A DNA stretch of 42,810 bases from Rhodococcus gordoniae. GTDB lineage: Bacteria > Actinomycetota > Actinomycetes > Mycobacteriales > Mycobacteriaceae. Positions 16,597 through 25,271 of the stretch are shown here, piece by piece. Location of the stretch: contig NZ_LPZN01000071.1 of NCBI RefSeq assembly GCF_001646655.1, forward strand, positions 1 to 42,810, read 5' to 3'. A model generated the notes under the pieces. That model ran no database searches. It saw only the letters and a program-made list of their open reading frames with translations, and was not told where the DNA came from. Position 1 is the stretch's first letter, and every line of letters starts with the position of its first letter. Both the position numbers and the translations under genes were made by a program.

Positions 16597-17904
16597 TCAG
16601 AAGGAGGGATTCGGCCGGACGAACCGCTCGTCGATATCGGCGACCGATCGGGCGCCGGTCAACGCCATGGTGAGATCGAACTCGGCGATCACGTTGCGGA
16701 CCACCTCCTCGACACCGCGCCGACCCGCGATCGCCAAGCCGTACATGTAGGGCCGGCCGAGCAGCACGGCGTCCGCGCCGAGCGCGAGCGCGACGAAGAC
16801 ATCGGCACCGCTGCGAATCCCGCTGTCCAGCAGCACGGTCGGCTCCCGGCCGATCGCGGCACGGATGTCGAGCAGAGCATCGAGCGAGGCGATCGACCCG
16901 TCGACCTGGCGTCCACCGTGGTTCGACACCACCATCGCGTCGACGCCGAGATCCGCGGCGCGACGCGCATCGTCGGGATGCAGAATTCCCTTGAGCACGA
17001 TGGGAAGGCGCGTCCGCTCACGCAACGTCGCCAGATGCCCCCAGCTCAGTCCCGGATTGGAGTAGATGTCGAGGAAGGTCTCCGCAGCGGCGCGCGGCAC
17101 GGGGGAACGGAGGTTGTCGAGGAATCGGCCCGGATGGTTACGGGTCATCGACACCAGTGTGCGGATCGCGCCGAACGTGACATCGGGTCGCTCCGTCACC
17201 ATCTCGCGGGCGGCGTCGATCCGCTGCCGGACGATGTCGAGGAAGCGAGGATCCGAGGTGTACTGGGCGATGCCCTCGCCGCGCGCGAACGGCAACGACC
17301 CGAGATTCAGGTCCTGCGGACGCCATCCCAGCATCGTCGTGTCGAGGGTGACGACGACGGCCTCGGCGCCGGCTGCTTCGGCCCGTCGCAGCAGGCTGTC
17401 GACGAGATCCTCGTCGGAACTCCAGTACAGCTGGAACCAGCGGGACGCAGAGCCCATCGCGCCAGCACAGTCCTCCATGGAATTGCAGCCCTGATTGGAG
17501 AAGATGTACGGCACGCCGGTCGCGGCGGCCGCCCGCGCTATCGCCAGGTCGCTGTCGGCGGCCATCAACGCTCCCGCTCCGACCGGGGCCAGCAACAGCG
17601 GCGAGGAGAGCGAGGTGCCCGCCACAGTCGTACGCAGGTCGCGTTCGGTGACGCCGTGGGCCATACGCGGGACGATCGCCCAGCGGTCGAACGCACGCCG
17701 ATTGTTGCGCATCGTGCGTCCCTCGCCGGCACCGCCCGCGACATACGCCCAGGCCCGCTTCGAACTCGCACGCCGCGCGGCGCGTTCGAGGTCGCCGAAG
17801 GAGGTCGGAACGGCCGGACGCCGGCCCAACGCTCCGTTGCGGTACACGACCCCCTGACGTTCCCGGCCGGGGCCGGCGGGTGCAGAGGCAGCAGTTTCGG
17901 TCAC
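16597..17904 (-). CDS. FMN-dependent alpha-hydroxy-acid oxidase, lactate 2-monooxygenase-like
   Basis: 435 aa TIM-barrel flavoenzyme oxidising a 2-hydroxy acid. Family signs: YVAGGAGEGRTMRNNRRAFD near the N-terminus, LLLAPVGAGAL (FMN loop), FQLYW, VVVTLDTTMLGWRPQDLNLG, ILKG-type Lys in VLKGILHPDD, catalytic His/Arg in SNHGGRQVDG, and LLDSGIRSGADV. The GWRPQDL and YTSDP stretches resemble mycobacterial lactate 2-monooxygenase more than lactate dehydrogenase, so the product may be acetate and CO2; this is a tentative subfamily call. GTG 17904 has GAGGGG about 9 nt upstream. It is divergent from the methyltransferase and converges on the MpaB remnant 7 bp away. Confidence 0.88.
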   Translation of the reverse strand: MTETAASAPAGPGRERQGVVYRNGALGRRPAVPTSFGDLERAARRASSKRAWAYVAGGAGEGRTMRNNRRAFDRWAIVPRMAHGVTERDLRTTVAGTSLSSPLLLAPVGAGALMAADSDLAIARAAAATGVPYIFSNQGCNSMEDCAGAMGSASRWFQLYWSSDEDLVDSLLRRAEAAGAEAVVVTLDTTMLGWRPQDLNLGSLPFARGEGIAQYTSDPRFLDIVRQRIDAAREMVTERPDVTFGAIRTLVSMTRNHPGRFLDNLRSPVPRAAAETFLDIYSNPGLSWGHLATLRERTRLPIVLKGILHPDDARRAADLGVDAMVVSNHGGRQVDGSIASLDALLDIRAAIGREPTVLLDSGIRSGADVFVALALGADAVLLGRPYMYGLAIAGRRGVEEVVRNVIAEFDLTMALTGARSVADIDERFVRPNPSF

Positions 17905-18033
17905 GAGTGAGTTCCCCTCTCGAGCGGTGGCGCTTGTCGATCCTTCCTCACGAACCCGGTCGAGTGAACCGGTTACCGGTGTCGAATTCGGAATCGGTGC
18001 GGCGGATCCGGCGGCGGGCGTACCGTCGGATCC

Positions 18034-18699
18034 ATGACCGAGGACGGCCAGGTTGCACCGTGGGACGACATCTACCGGGGAGTCGCCGAAGGGTTTTCGG
18101 GCCCCGTACCGTGGAACATCGGCGAACCCCAACCCGAGATCGCCCGATCGATCGACGAGGGCGGATTCCGCAGCGATGTGCTGGACGCAGGCTGCGGACA
18201 TGCCGAGACCTCCCTCCACCTGGCGGCACAGGGGTACACGGTGGTGGGTCTCGATCTGTCGCCCACAGCCATCGAGGCAGCTCGAGCCGCGGCGTCGGAG
18301 CGGGGTCTGACGACCGCGACCTTCCAGGTCGCCGATATCACGTCGTTCACGGGATTCGACGGCCGGTTCGCGACGATCGTCGACAGCACCCTGTTCCATT
18401 CGCTGCCCGTGGACCGGCGCCGCGCCTACCTGAGCGCCGTCACCCGTGCCGCTGCACCGAGTGCGTCCTTCTTCGTCCTTGCCTTCTCGAAGGACGCCTT
18501 CCCCGAAGAGGGCCAGGGACCGAATCCCGTGACGGACGACGAGTTGCGCGACGTGGTTGCCGAGTTCTGGACCGTCGACGACGTGCGGCCGGCCTTCATC
18601 CACGCATTTCTCGGCGACGAAGAGGCTGCCGCGTGGCAACGCGACGACAAGGGCCGTTCGATGCTCCCGGCCTGGTTGCTGTCGGCCCACCGCGGTTGA
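18034..18699 (+). CDS. Class I SAM-dependent methyltransferase
   Basis: 221 aa. SAM-binding motif I is VLDAGCGHAETSLHLA (49-64), with the acidic strand-2 end in VVGLDLSP (about 72-79) and DSTLFHSL near motif IV. The N-terminal PWDDIYRG...VPWNIGEPQPEI resembles thiopurine/thioether-type methyltransferases. The substrate is unknown. It diverges from the flavoenzyme across 129 bp and is followed 100 bp later by rsgA on the same strand, without clear evidence of an operon. Confidence 0.88.
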   Translation: MTEDGQVAPWDDIYRGVAEGFSGPVPWNIGEPQPEIARSIDEGGFRSDVLDAGCGHAETSLHLAAQGYTVVGLDLSPTAIEAARAAASERGLTTATFQVADITSFTGFDGRFATIVDSTLFHSLPVDRRRAYLSAVTRAAAPSASFFVLAFSKDAFPEEGQGPNPVTDDELRDVVAEFWTVDDVRPAFIHAFLGDEEAAAWQRDDKGRSMLPAWLLSAHRG

Positions 18700-18799
18700 G
18701 GGTGCACGCGGAAATTCGATTGCATTGCCGGGGTGCGAAGTTCACCATCGGATCTGTCGGAGCGGACCACCCGCGCCTCGTCATGATCCAGGAGTCACC

Positions 18800-19849
18800 G
18801 TGCACCCCGATGTCCCACCCGGAACCGATCCGCTGGTCGAGTACGGCTGGTCCGAGCAGATCGCGGAACGGTTCGCGGACAACGGCATCCAGGAATCCCC
18901 CGGCAGGATCGTGCGGGTCGGTCGCGGTCACAGTGACGCCGTGACCTCCGCCGGTCCGCTGCGGGTACGGACAGCGGGCCACCACGTCTGCACCGGCGAC
19001 TGGGTGATCGTGCGCGAACCGCCCACCGAAGGCGATATGACCGGCACGGTCTGTGCGGTGCTGCCGCGTACCGGCGCGATTCGTCGTGCCGACGCGTCGG
19101 GCCGTTCGGAAGAGCAGGTCCTCGCCGCCAACGTGGACACGGTCGTGGTGACGGTCGCGGCCGACACTCTCGACCTCGGTCGCGTGGAACGTCTGCTGGC
19201 GCTGGCTTGGGACAGCGGCGCGCAGCCGGTGGTCGCCCTGACGAAGGTCGACCTCGCCACCGAACCGGTATTCGAGCAGGTCGCCGTGCTCGCACCCGGA
19301 GCGAGTGTGGTCGAGGTCTGCGCGCCGGACCGATCCGGGTTGAGAGAACTGCGCGCGCTGCTCCACGGCACCGTCGTGTTCGTCGGAGCGTCCGGCGCCG
19401 GGAAATCGACGCTGGTCAACGCGCTGTGCGGTCGCGACATCCAGGCGACGGCGCCGGTGCGGCAGGGGGACGGCAAGGGTCGGCACACCACGACCGATCG
19501 GGAGATGTTCCCTCTGGGTGGCGGCGTGACCCTCATCGACACGCCGGGCCTGCGGGGCGTCGGGATGTGGGATGCCGATGCCGGCATCGCGTCCGCCTTT
19601 CCCGAGATCGACGAGCTCGCGCAGTACTGCCGCTTCACGGACTGTGCGCACGAGACCGAGCCGGGATGCGCGGTGCGTGCCGCCGTCGACCGCGGCGACC
19701 TCGATGCCCGGCGAGTGGAGAGCCATCGCAAACTGCGGCGTGAGAACGAGCGGATCGCGGCCCGGTCCGATGCCCGATTGCGGCACGAGCGGACCCGCGA
19801 GATCAAGGTGATGAGCCGCGCGATCCGGGCGTATTACCGCGACCGTTGA
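18800..19849 (+). CDS. rsgA: Ribosome small-subunit-dependent GTPase A
   Basis: 349 aa circularly permuted GTPase acting late in 30S subunit assembly. Order of motifs: G4 TKVD (148-151), G1 GASGAGKST (196-204), switch I GKGRHTTTD (226-234), G3 DTPG (247-250), then the zinc site Cys277-x4-Cys282-x-His284-x5-Cys290. An OB-fold occupies about 35-90. Long open frames lie antisense and upstream in frame, but GTG 18800 with AGGAG 6 nt upstream is the best start. A stem-loop terminator follows at 19967. Family and role are firm. Confidence 0.95.
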   Translation: MHPDVPPGTDPLVEYGWSEQIAERFADNGIQESPGRIVRVGRGHSDAVTSAGPLRVRTAGHHVCTGDWVIVREPPTEGDMTGTVCAVLPRTGAIRRADASGRSEEQVLAANVDTVVVTVAADTLDLGRVERLLALAWDSGAQPVVALTKVDLATEPVFEQVAVLAPGASVVEVCAPDRSGLRELRALLHGTVVFVGASGAGKSTLVNALCGRDIQATAPVRQGDGKGRHTTTDREMFPLGGGVTLIDTPGLRGVGMWDADAGIASAFPEIDELAQYCRFTDCAHETEPGCAVRAAVDRGDLDARRVESHRKLRRENERIAARSDARLRHERTREIKVMSRAIRAYYRDR

Positions 19850-19966
19850 AGTTCTCGGCGCGGCATACAGGGCGGTCGGTACCCCTCAGTGCAGGTCGCG
19901 CGATGAACCGGGGCTCGCTACCGCAACGCGCCGCGTCGACCCCGTTTCGGCGCGCTGATCATGGAC

Positions 19967-19990
19967 GGCCCCGACCGAATGGTTGGGGCC
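19967..19990 (+). terminator. Intrinsic-type terminator hairpin after rsgA
   Basis: The 10-bp arms GGCCCCGACC and GGTTGGGGCC enclose a GAAT loop, with a single G-U pair. It starts 118 bp after the rsgA stop. No long T-tract follows, as is common for actinobacterial terminators. Confidence 0.7.
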
Positions 19991-20522
19991 TTCGACCTGC
20001 GTCAACATACCGGTCGGTACTTCCCCTTCGGGTCCGTTACACCGTGAACGCGGATGGACTCCTCTGCTTGCGGCAGCGCGTTATCGAGGTGTGTCGTCGG
20101 ACACGAAATGATTACGACCCGGCTCGGGGGTGTACACCTTCTCGGTCGAATCGAACCGGTCTGTTCTCGAGGGGGCGACCCATCGCTGCCTGATTCGATC
20201 ATCTGTGAGGCGAACCTTCGGCGCGTGCGGTCGTGTCATCGAAGGTATTGATGCACAAGGAATTCGGTGAGAGCACGTCGATCCTCCGTGGACGAGGGGC
20301 AGGATCGGCCAGGTGCCGTTACGGCAGGTTCTTATCGGGCCGGCCGAACGCGAGGGCCGCAATGATCGACTTTCGAGTATGGCGTGACTCACTTACCTCG
20401 GTTCAGATGGCGTCGGCCACGATCGCTTGAAAACCTCTCTAGCTGCGACGTTACCTGGTTGTGACCTGAAGGTCGCGTGATGACGCTCCGTGCGGTGGTC
20501 CAGATCCCGCCGGCGATGCCCG

Positions 20523-20540
20523 CGGCCCCGTTGAGGGCCG
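20523..20540 (+). promoter_or_regulatory. Leader hairpin before the GH19 gene
   Basis: CGGCCC-CGTTGA-GGGCCG forms a perfect 6-bp stem with a 6-nt loop, 31 nt before the TTG start and just ahead of the ribosome-binding GGAG. It could modulate translation; I could not match it to a known riboswitch. Confidence 0.4.
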
Positions 20541-20571
20541 GACACGATTCGGCCGATTTTGGAGCACGACC

Positions 20572-21378
20572 TTGTCCGTTTCATCATTGCGCCGTTTCCG
20601 TGCCGCCTTCGCCGCGGCTGCCGTTCTCACCACCGCCATCGGCGTCGGTACGTCCGCCGCCGATGCCGACACCGCCACCTCCGCACCGACCGGATTCCAG
20701 GAGCCCCGCGCTCTGATCCGGGCGCTGGACTTCGACGCACTGTCCGCCGACGGCTGGACCGTGACGGACTCCGTGGAGGACGCCACCTCCACGGAGTCGG
20801 CCGAGGTGGTGGAGGTCGCGACGGAGATCGCTCCGCCTCCTGTACCGCCGGCGGTCACACCCGAGGAGCTGACCCGCATCGTGCCGGGTATCCCGGCAGA
20901 GAAGATCGAGCAGTACATCGCGCCGCTGAACGATGCGATGACGCGCAGCGGCATCGACAACCCGGTCCGTCAGGCGGCGTTCATCGCCCAGCTCGCCGTC
21001 GAATCCGATTCCTTCCGCACCTTCGAGGAGTACGCGTCCGGACGCGCCTACGAGGGGCGAGCCGACCTCGGCAACACCCAGCCCGGCGACGGGGAACGCT
21101 ACAAGGGGCGCGGCGCGATCCAGATCACGGGCCGTCACAACTACGAGAAGGTCAGCGAACACGTCGGCGTCGACTTCGTCGCGCACCCCGAGCTGCTCGC
21201 TGCGCCGGAGAACGCCTTCACCACCGCCGCCTGGTACTGGACCTCGCGCAACCTCAACGAGGTCGCGGACACCGCGGGGATCGTCCGGGTGTCCGAGCTC
21301 GTCAACGGCGGTCACCACGCGCTCGGTCGCCGCATCGACGACTTCAAGCGTGGTCTGGACGTGCTGCTTCAGCCGTAA
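20572..21378 (+). CDS. Secreted GH19-type lytic glycosidase (chitinase/endolysin-like)
   Basis: 268 aa. Residues 1-33 are a Sec signal peptide (Arg-rich start, FRAAFAAAAVLTTAIGV, cleavage likely after ADA). A low-complexity linker rich in Glu, Thr and Pro runs to about 95. Residues 96-268 are a GH19/lysozyme-like domain with general acid Glu144 in AVESDSFRTFEE and the family loop YKGRGAIQITGRHNY (177-191). Bacterial GH19 enzymes cleave chitin or, in many cases, peptidoglycan; with no chitin-binding domain, a cell-wall role is at least as likely. TTG 20572 with GGAG about 8 nt upstream is the start. Preceded by an unusually long, possibly regulatory leader. Confidence 0.85.
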   Translation: MSVSSLRRFRAAFAAAAVLTTAIGVGTSAADADTATSAPTGFQEPRALIRALDFDALSADGWTVTDSVEDATSTESAEVVEVATEIAPPPVPPAVTPEELTRIVPGIPAEKIEQYIAPLNDAMTRSGIDNPVRQAAFIAQLAVESDSFRTFEEYASGRAYEGRADLGNTQPGDGERYKGRGAIQITGRHNYEKVSEHVGVDFVAHPELLAAPENAFTTAAWYWTSRNLNEVADTAGIVRVSELVNGGHHALGRRIDDFKRGLDVLLQP

Positions 21379-21436
21379 GCGCCACACAGTCGCACCGGGC
21401 CGATGAGTTCGGGGCGCGCCGACGGTCTATCGGATC

Positions 21437-21988
21437 ATGAGAAAACTGATCTACGACTTCGGCGTGTCCCTCGACGGCTACATCAACGACCGCGACGGCA
21501 ACATCGACTGGACCGACCCCGACGACGAACTGCACCGGTTCCACAACGACCGGTTCCGTCAGCTCGAGCTCTCGCTGCACGGCCGGCGGATGTACGAGTT
21601 GATGGCGAAGTACTGGCCGCACCTGCCCGACGATGCCTCGCCCATCGAGCGCGACTTCGCCGAACTGTGGACGACCACGCCCAAGGTCGTCTTCTCCCGC
21701 ACACTTACCGAAGTCCACTGGAACAGTCGCCTCGTCAGCGACGACGCGGTGGAGGAGGTGCGCAGACTCAAAGCCGAAGGCGACGGAGTCATGGAGGTCG
21801 GTGGGGCGAACCTCGCCGCGTCGCTGATCCCCCACGGTCTCGTCGACGAGTACCAGGTGTTCGTCTCACCCGTCCTGCTCGGTGGTGGCACACCCATGTT
21901 CCCGCCCCTGGAGAAACGCGTGGATCTGCGCCTGGTCGAGACACGTCACTTCGCCACCGCAGTGATGTTGCGCTACCTTGCCGACTGA
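21437..21988 (+). CDS. Dihydrofolate-reductase-fold protein (RibD C-terminal domain family)
   Basis: 183 aa. The start MRKLIYDFGVSLDGYI and the later MEVGGANLAASLIPHGLVDE and SPVLLGGGTPMF segments are typical of the RibD_C/YyaP-like family, which binds NAD(P)H. Activity is seldom known; these are not the housekeeping folA product. It lies 58 bp after the GH19 gene on the same strand without an obvious functional link, and converges with the DUF899 gene. Confidence 0.88.
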   Translation: MRKLIYDFGVSLDGYINDRDGNIDWTDPDDELHRFHNDRFRQLELSLHGRRMYELMAKYWPHLPDDASPIERDFAELWTTTPKVVFSRTLTEVHWNSRLVSDDAVEEVRRLKAEGDGVMEVGGANLAASLIPHGLVDEYQVFVSPVLLGGGTPMFPPLEKRVDLRLVETRHFATAVMLRYLAD

Positions 21989-22057
21989 ATTCCTGTGACA
22001 CACCGGTTCCCACCTACCAGGCGCGTGACGGGGTCGCGTCCGCCATGTCACCCGCCT

Positions 22058-22762
22058 TCACCGCGCGCCGGTGCCCGGGCCGTAGAGCCGCGCCACGTCG
22101 GGCGAATCGAGCCACCCCGAATAGGTCGGCGACTGCGGCCAGCCCTCGGGCGAATCCTGCCATTCCTCCTGACGACCCCACGGAAGAAGGTCGATCAGGG
22201 CGAAGGTGTAGCTGAGCTGTTCGGTTCCGCGGCCGGTGGTGTGCCAGGTGCGGTAGACCTTGTCGCCGTCGCGAAGGAACACGTTGACCGCGAACCCTCC
22301 ACCGGGAGGTGCGTCGACGTCGGCACCGAACGAACTCTCCGACGACGAGTACCACTCCATCGTGTTGCCGACCTTCGTCTTGTAGGCCAGGGCTTCGTCG
22401 ATCGGTCCGTCGGTGACGATGACCATGCGGGCGTCGTAGTTGTCGAGGATGCCGAGCCGGGTCCACTGTGTCGTGAGGCTCGTGCATCCACCGCACTGCC
22501 ATTCGGCGCCGTCGGACCACATGTGGTGATAGGTGATGAGCTGCGAGCGGCCCTGGAACACATCGACGAGCCGGATCGGGCCGCCGACGCCGATCAACGT
22601 GTAGTCGGGTAGTTCGACCATCGGCAGTCGGCGACGTTGTGCCGCGATGGCGTCGAGTTCGCGAGTGGCGGCCTTCTCTCGACGCCGCAGGTCGGCGAGA
22701 GCCGACCGCCAGGTCTGCTCGTCGACGATCGGGGGAAGGGCGCGGGTGGTCTGCTGGGTCAT
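22058..22762 (-). CDS. DUF899-family thioredoxin-like protein
   Basis: 234 aa. Contains the DUF899 signature around YHHMWSDGAEWQCGGCTSLT (about 78-97) with a CGGC pair at the place of the thioredoxin CxxC, and the typical ends SYTFALIDLLPWGRQEEW and PTYSGWLDSPDVARLYG. Family function is unsettled; a redox role is suggested by the fold. ATG 22762 has GGGAG 6 nt upstream. It lies beyond the terminator that closes the urease/nickel operon, so it is transcribed separately. Confidence 0.88.
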   Translation of the reverse strand: MTQQTTRALPPIVDEQTWRSALADLRRREKAATRELDAIAAQRRRLPMVELPDYTLIGVGGPIRLVDVFQGRSQLITYHHMWSDGAEWQCGGCTSLTTQWTRLGILDNYDARMVIVTDGPIDEALAYKTKVGNTMEWYSSSESSFGADVDAPPGGGFAVNVFLRDGDKVYRTWHTTGRGTEQLSYTFALIDLLPWGRQEEWQDSPEGWPQSPTYSGWLDSPDVARLYGPGTGAR

Positions 22763-22825
22763 GACGTCTCCCGGAGTCGGACGGATCCGTTCACGAATGT
22801 CGACCGGGGGCAGGCCCGAAACTCA

Positions 22826-22866
22826 TCGAGCCCCTCGATCGGAGGTGTCCCGACCGAGGGGCTCGA
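22826..22866 (-). terminator. Strong hairpin closing the urease/nickel operon
   Basis: Arms TCGAGCCCCTCG (22826-22837) and CGAGGGGCTCGA (22855-22866) pair over 12 bp, with a further inner CGG/CCG pairing. It begins 20 nt past the stop of the nickel S-component gene in its direction of transcription. Confidence 0.75.
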
Positions 22867-22886
22867 CGAGGCGCGTGCCGTGACCG

Positions 22887-23822
22887 CTACGCGCCCTGAC
22901 GGACCGGCGTGCGGCGGCCCGGCGCAGCGAGGCCGGCGCCGATCACCGCGGTCGCAGCGAGCCCGGCCAGCGCCGCGAGGAACTCGGTGCCGCTGATCGT
23001 GCCGTAGGCGGCGAGGCCGGGAACACCGGCGAAGGTGGCATCCCCGACCGGCAGTGAGTAGGCGCCGACGATGTGCTCGAGACCGTCGGGGCTGCCGGAC
23101 GCGACGAGGGCCAGCGCGCAGGCGCTGGTCACGGCCAGACCACCGAGTGCCGCGACTCCCCGTCGCACGGCGACCGAGGTGACGGTGGCCCGCTCGTCCC
23201 ACACGGCCACGCCGGGCGCGAACGCCATCACCGCGCTCGACACCGCGGCGGTGATGAGGGCTTCACCGACACCGATGGCCAGATGGACTGCGGTCAGATC
23301 GCCGATGAACGCTGCGGCGGCGCCCGTACCGACGGTCGCCGAGTATGCGGCGCCGAGAACCGCGGCGCTCACCGGCACGGACAGACCTGCGCCGAGAGCG
23401 GCGGTGGTCCGCGTCAGCTTCCCGAGGCCGAGTCGCTCGGCGCCGGTACGGATGGCGGCGGTGACGAGGACGGGCAGCACCGCCATCAGCAGCACGTTCA
23501 CCCCGAGGGCGTTGATCCCGCCGTCCCCGAACAGCAATGCCTGCACGCCGACCACGGCGGTCATCGCGAGAAGCGCGAGCCGGGGCCCGAGGAGCGCGGT
23601 CGCGAGAGCGCCGCCGATGAGGTGGCCGCTGATGCCGCCGGCGATGGGGTAGTTGACCATCTGAGCGCCGAAGATCATGGCGGCGGTGGTGCCGGCGAGA
23701 AGGGTGTCCCGGATCGTGATGCGCGGCCGCCCGGCCGTGGCGGCGAGGACGACCGCACCGGTGGCGATCGCCGCAGCGGGCGCGGTGGCGCTCATGGGGA
23801 GGAAATGGTCAGGGACGTGCAT
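22887..23822 (-). CDS. Nickel/cobalt ECF transporter S-component, CbiM fused to PDGLE domain (NikMN type)
   Basis: 311 aa. The N-terminus MHVPDHFL carries the metal-chelating Met1-His2 start of CbiM/NikM. About seven membrane helices follow (PMSATAPAAAIATGAVVLAA, GHLIGGALATALLGPRLALL and others). Near the C-terminus SPDGLEHIVG is the literal PDGLE signature of the NikN/CbiN-like domain, followed by one more helix, so M and N parts are fused. No ATPase or T-component genes follow; the next gene is past a terminator. ATG 23822 has AAGGGAG upstream and overlaps ureD by 14 bp. Position in the urease operon makes nickel the likely substrate. Confidence 0.85.
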   Translation of the reverse strand: MHVPDHFLPMSATAPAAAIATGAVVLAATAGRPRITIRDTLLAGTTAAMIFGAQMVNYPIAGGISGHLIGGALATALLGPRLALLAMTAVVGVQALLFGDGGINALGVNVLLMAVLPVLVTAAIRTGAERLGLGKLTRTTAALGAGLSVPVSAAVLGAAYSATVGTGAAAAFIGDLTAVHLAIGVGEALITAAVSSAVMAFAPGVAVWDERATVTSVAVRRGVAALGGLAVTSACALALVASGSPDGLEHIVGAYSLPVGDATFAGVPGLAAYGTISGTEFLAALAGLAATAVIGAGLAAPGRRTPVRQGA

Positions 23823-24540
23823 GGGTGAGACTCCCTTCGAGGGTGGACGGGTGAACGGGTGTGGAGCGCCAGGAGCGCCAGGTCGATTCGAGCGGCGAGG
23901 AGTGGGCGTCGGCCCCGAGGAACCGCAGCAGGCTGCCGGGCCCTTCGAGCTGGACGACGCCGTCGCCCTCGGCGCGTCGCCCGTAGGTCGCGATGACGTC
24001 GTGCACCCGCGTGGAACCGAGGATCCCGGGTTCGGGGAACGCGCCGTGGGCGTACAACTCCTCGACGAAGAGGGGATGACGATCGAGGGTGACCGAGGTG
24101 CGGCTGCGGATCGCACCTCCGGTTTCTCCGTGGCGCCCGAGGACTAGCGTCTCCCGCATGTCCGCGGCGGCGTCGGAGGCGAGTTCGATCCGGGTGTCGC
24201 GGTGCACGCGGGCGCCGGTGGCGATCACGAACGGGTAGGTGTCCCAGACGAGAGTGCCGCCCTCGGCGACGGTGATCCGCACGTCCCACCGGGACAGCCG
24301 GTTGTCGGCGTCGTAGGCGACGGTGCCACCGATGTCCTGCAGTTCGAGCGTGCACCCGGCGTCGACGTGGACGTCGACGGTCACCGAGTCACCACCGAGC
24401 AACAACGCGCCGGCGGCGACGAGGGCGACCCGCGCGCGGTCAGGACCGACCTCGACGGTGCGGGGGACGAGCATGCCCGCCCGCAGGGTCAGGCGTGCCC
24501 GGCCCGGTGCGCGGTCGATACCAATCATGGTGCGGGACAT
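23809..24540 (-). CDS. ureD: Urease accessory protein UreD
   Basis: 243 aa. UreD is the scaffold through which nickel is passed into apo-urease together with UreF and UreG. Recognisable blocks: GRARLTLRAG near the N-terminus, CTLELQDIGGTVAYD at about 63-77 (shorter and more divergent than in proteobacteria, as usual for actinobacteria), VHRDTRIELAS and DRHPLFVEELY. Starts 2 bp after the ureG stop and overlaps the nickel transporter gene, so it is translationally linked on both sides. Confidence 0.92.
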   Translation of the reverse strand: MSRTMIGIDRAPGRARLTLRAGMLVPRTVEVGPDRARVALVAAGALLLGGDSVTVDVHVDAGCTLELQDIGGTVAYDADNRLSRWDVRITVAEGGTLVWDTYPFVIATGARVHRDTRIELASDAAADMRETLVLGRHGETGGAIRSRTSVTLDRHPLFVEELYAHGAFPEPGILGSTRVHDVIATYGRRAEGDGVVQLEGPGSLLRFLGADAHSSPLESTWRSWRSTPVHPSTLEGSLTHARP

Positions 24541-24542
24541 GA

Positions 24543-25271
24543 TCAGTCGTGCGTGTGTGCGACGGCGTGGCTGTGGCTGTGGCCGTGGTCGTCGTCGGCG
24601 TGGAAGTGCGGAGCCATCGGACCGGGATCGACCGGGGTGTGCGACCCGGCGCGGTGGGCTGCCAGCATCTCGCGCACCCAGTCACCGAGCGCCTGCACCG
24701 ATGCGGCGTCGGTCCGGGACAGCGCCAGCACCGGTCCGCCCTCGCGGGCCTTCTCGGCGTCGGCGACCATCTGGGGCACGTCGACACCCACATAGGGGGA
24801 GAGATCGGTTTTGTTCACCACGAGCAGGTCGGCGCGGCTGATGCCGGGACCACCCTTGCGGGCGACGTCGCCACCACCGGCGACATCGAGCACGAAGATC
24901 TGCGCGTCGACGAGCGCGGGGGAGAAGGTCGCGGTGAGGTTGTCACCGCCGCTCTCCACCAGGACGACGTCGAGCGGCGCGAAGTCGCGTTCGAGATCTT
25001 CGACGGCGAGCAGGTTCATGGTCACGTCGTCGCGGATCGCGGTGTGCGGGCACGCACCGGTCTCCACCGCGCGGATGCGCTCGGGATCGAGCACGCCGGC
25101 CGAGCGGAGGAAACGGGCGTCCTCGTCGGTGTAGATGTCGTTGGTGATCACGCCGAGCTGCAGCTCGGACGCGAGGGTGCGGCAGATGGTCGCGATCAGC
25201 GAGCTCTTGCCCGTGCCGACGGGACCGGCGACGCCGAGACGGAGCGAACGGGTGGTGATGTGTTCAGGCAC
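24543..25271 (-). CDS. ureG: Urease accessory GTPase UreG with C-terminal His-rich tail
   Basis: 242 aa SIMIBI-class GTPase delivering nickel to urease. P-loop GPVGTGKS (16-23), the nickel-binding Cys74-Pro75-His76 motif in [17 protein letters not shown], and NKTDLS for guanine specificity. Oddity: the last 21 residues hold eight His ([18 protein letters not shown] plus two more residues pairs), whereas His-rich stretches in UreG or HypB are usually N-terminal. It may store or hand over nickel. GTG 25271 is the start and overlaps the ureF stop by 8 bp. Confidence 0.95.
   Translation of the reverse strand: MPEHITTRSLRLGVAGPVGTGKSSLIATICRTLASELQLGVITNDIYTDEDARFLRSAGVLDPERIRAVETGACPHTAIRDDVTMNLLAVEDLERDFAPLDVVLVESGGDNLTATFSPALVDAQIFVLDVAGGGDVARKGGPGISRADLLVVNKTDLSPYVGVDVPQMVADAEKAREGGPVLALSRTDAASVQALGDWVREMLAAHRAGSHTPVDPGPMAPHFHADDDHGHSHSHAVAHTHD

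Larger units (their letters stand above)
19850..20571. other. 722-bp intergenic region: rsgA terminator and long leader of the lytic enzyme gene
   Basis: No convincing gene is present; short frames on both strands have no recognisable content. The stretch holds a hairpin at 19967-19990 near its left end and a small hairpin at 20523-20540 just before the GH19 start. The last 120 bp is GC-rich with several short inverted repeats (for example GACCTGAAGGTC around 20463), so a structured 5' leader or regulatory RNA is possible. Confidence 0.5.

Noticed and set aside
18596-19786. Long minus-strand frame antisense to rsgA
   Set aside because: RsgA on the plus strand has every GTPase and zinc motif; the antisense product has none and is a by-product of high GC.
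20420-20571. ydaO-type c-di-AMP riboswitch before the GH19 gene
   Set aside because: The expected conserved blocks of that riboswitch class were not found; only generic hairpins are visible.
22058-22762. DUF899 gene as part of the urease/nickel operon
   Set aside because: A 12-bp perfect stem-loop separates it from the nickel transporter gene and it has its own ribosome-binding site; no functional link is known.
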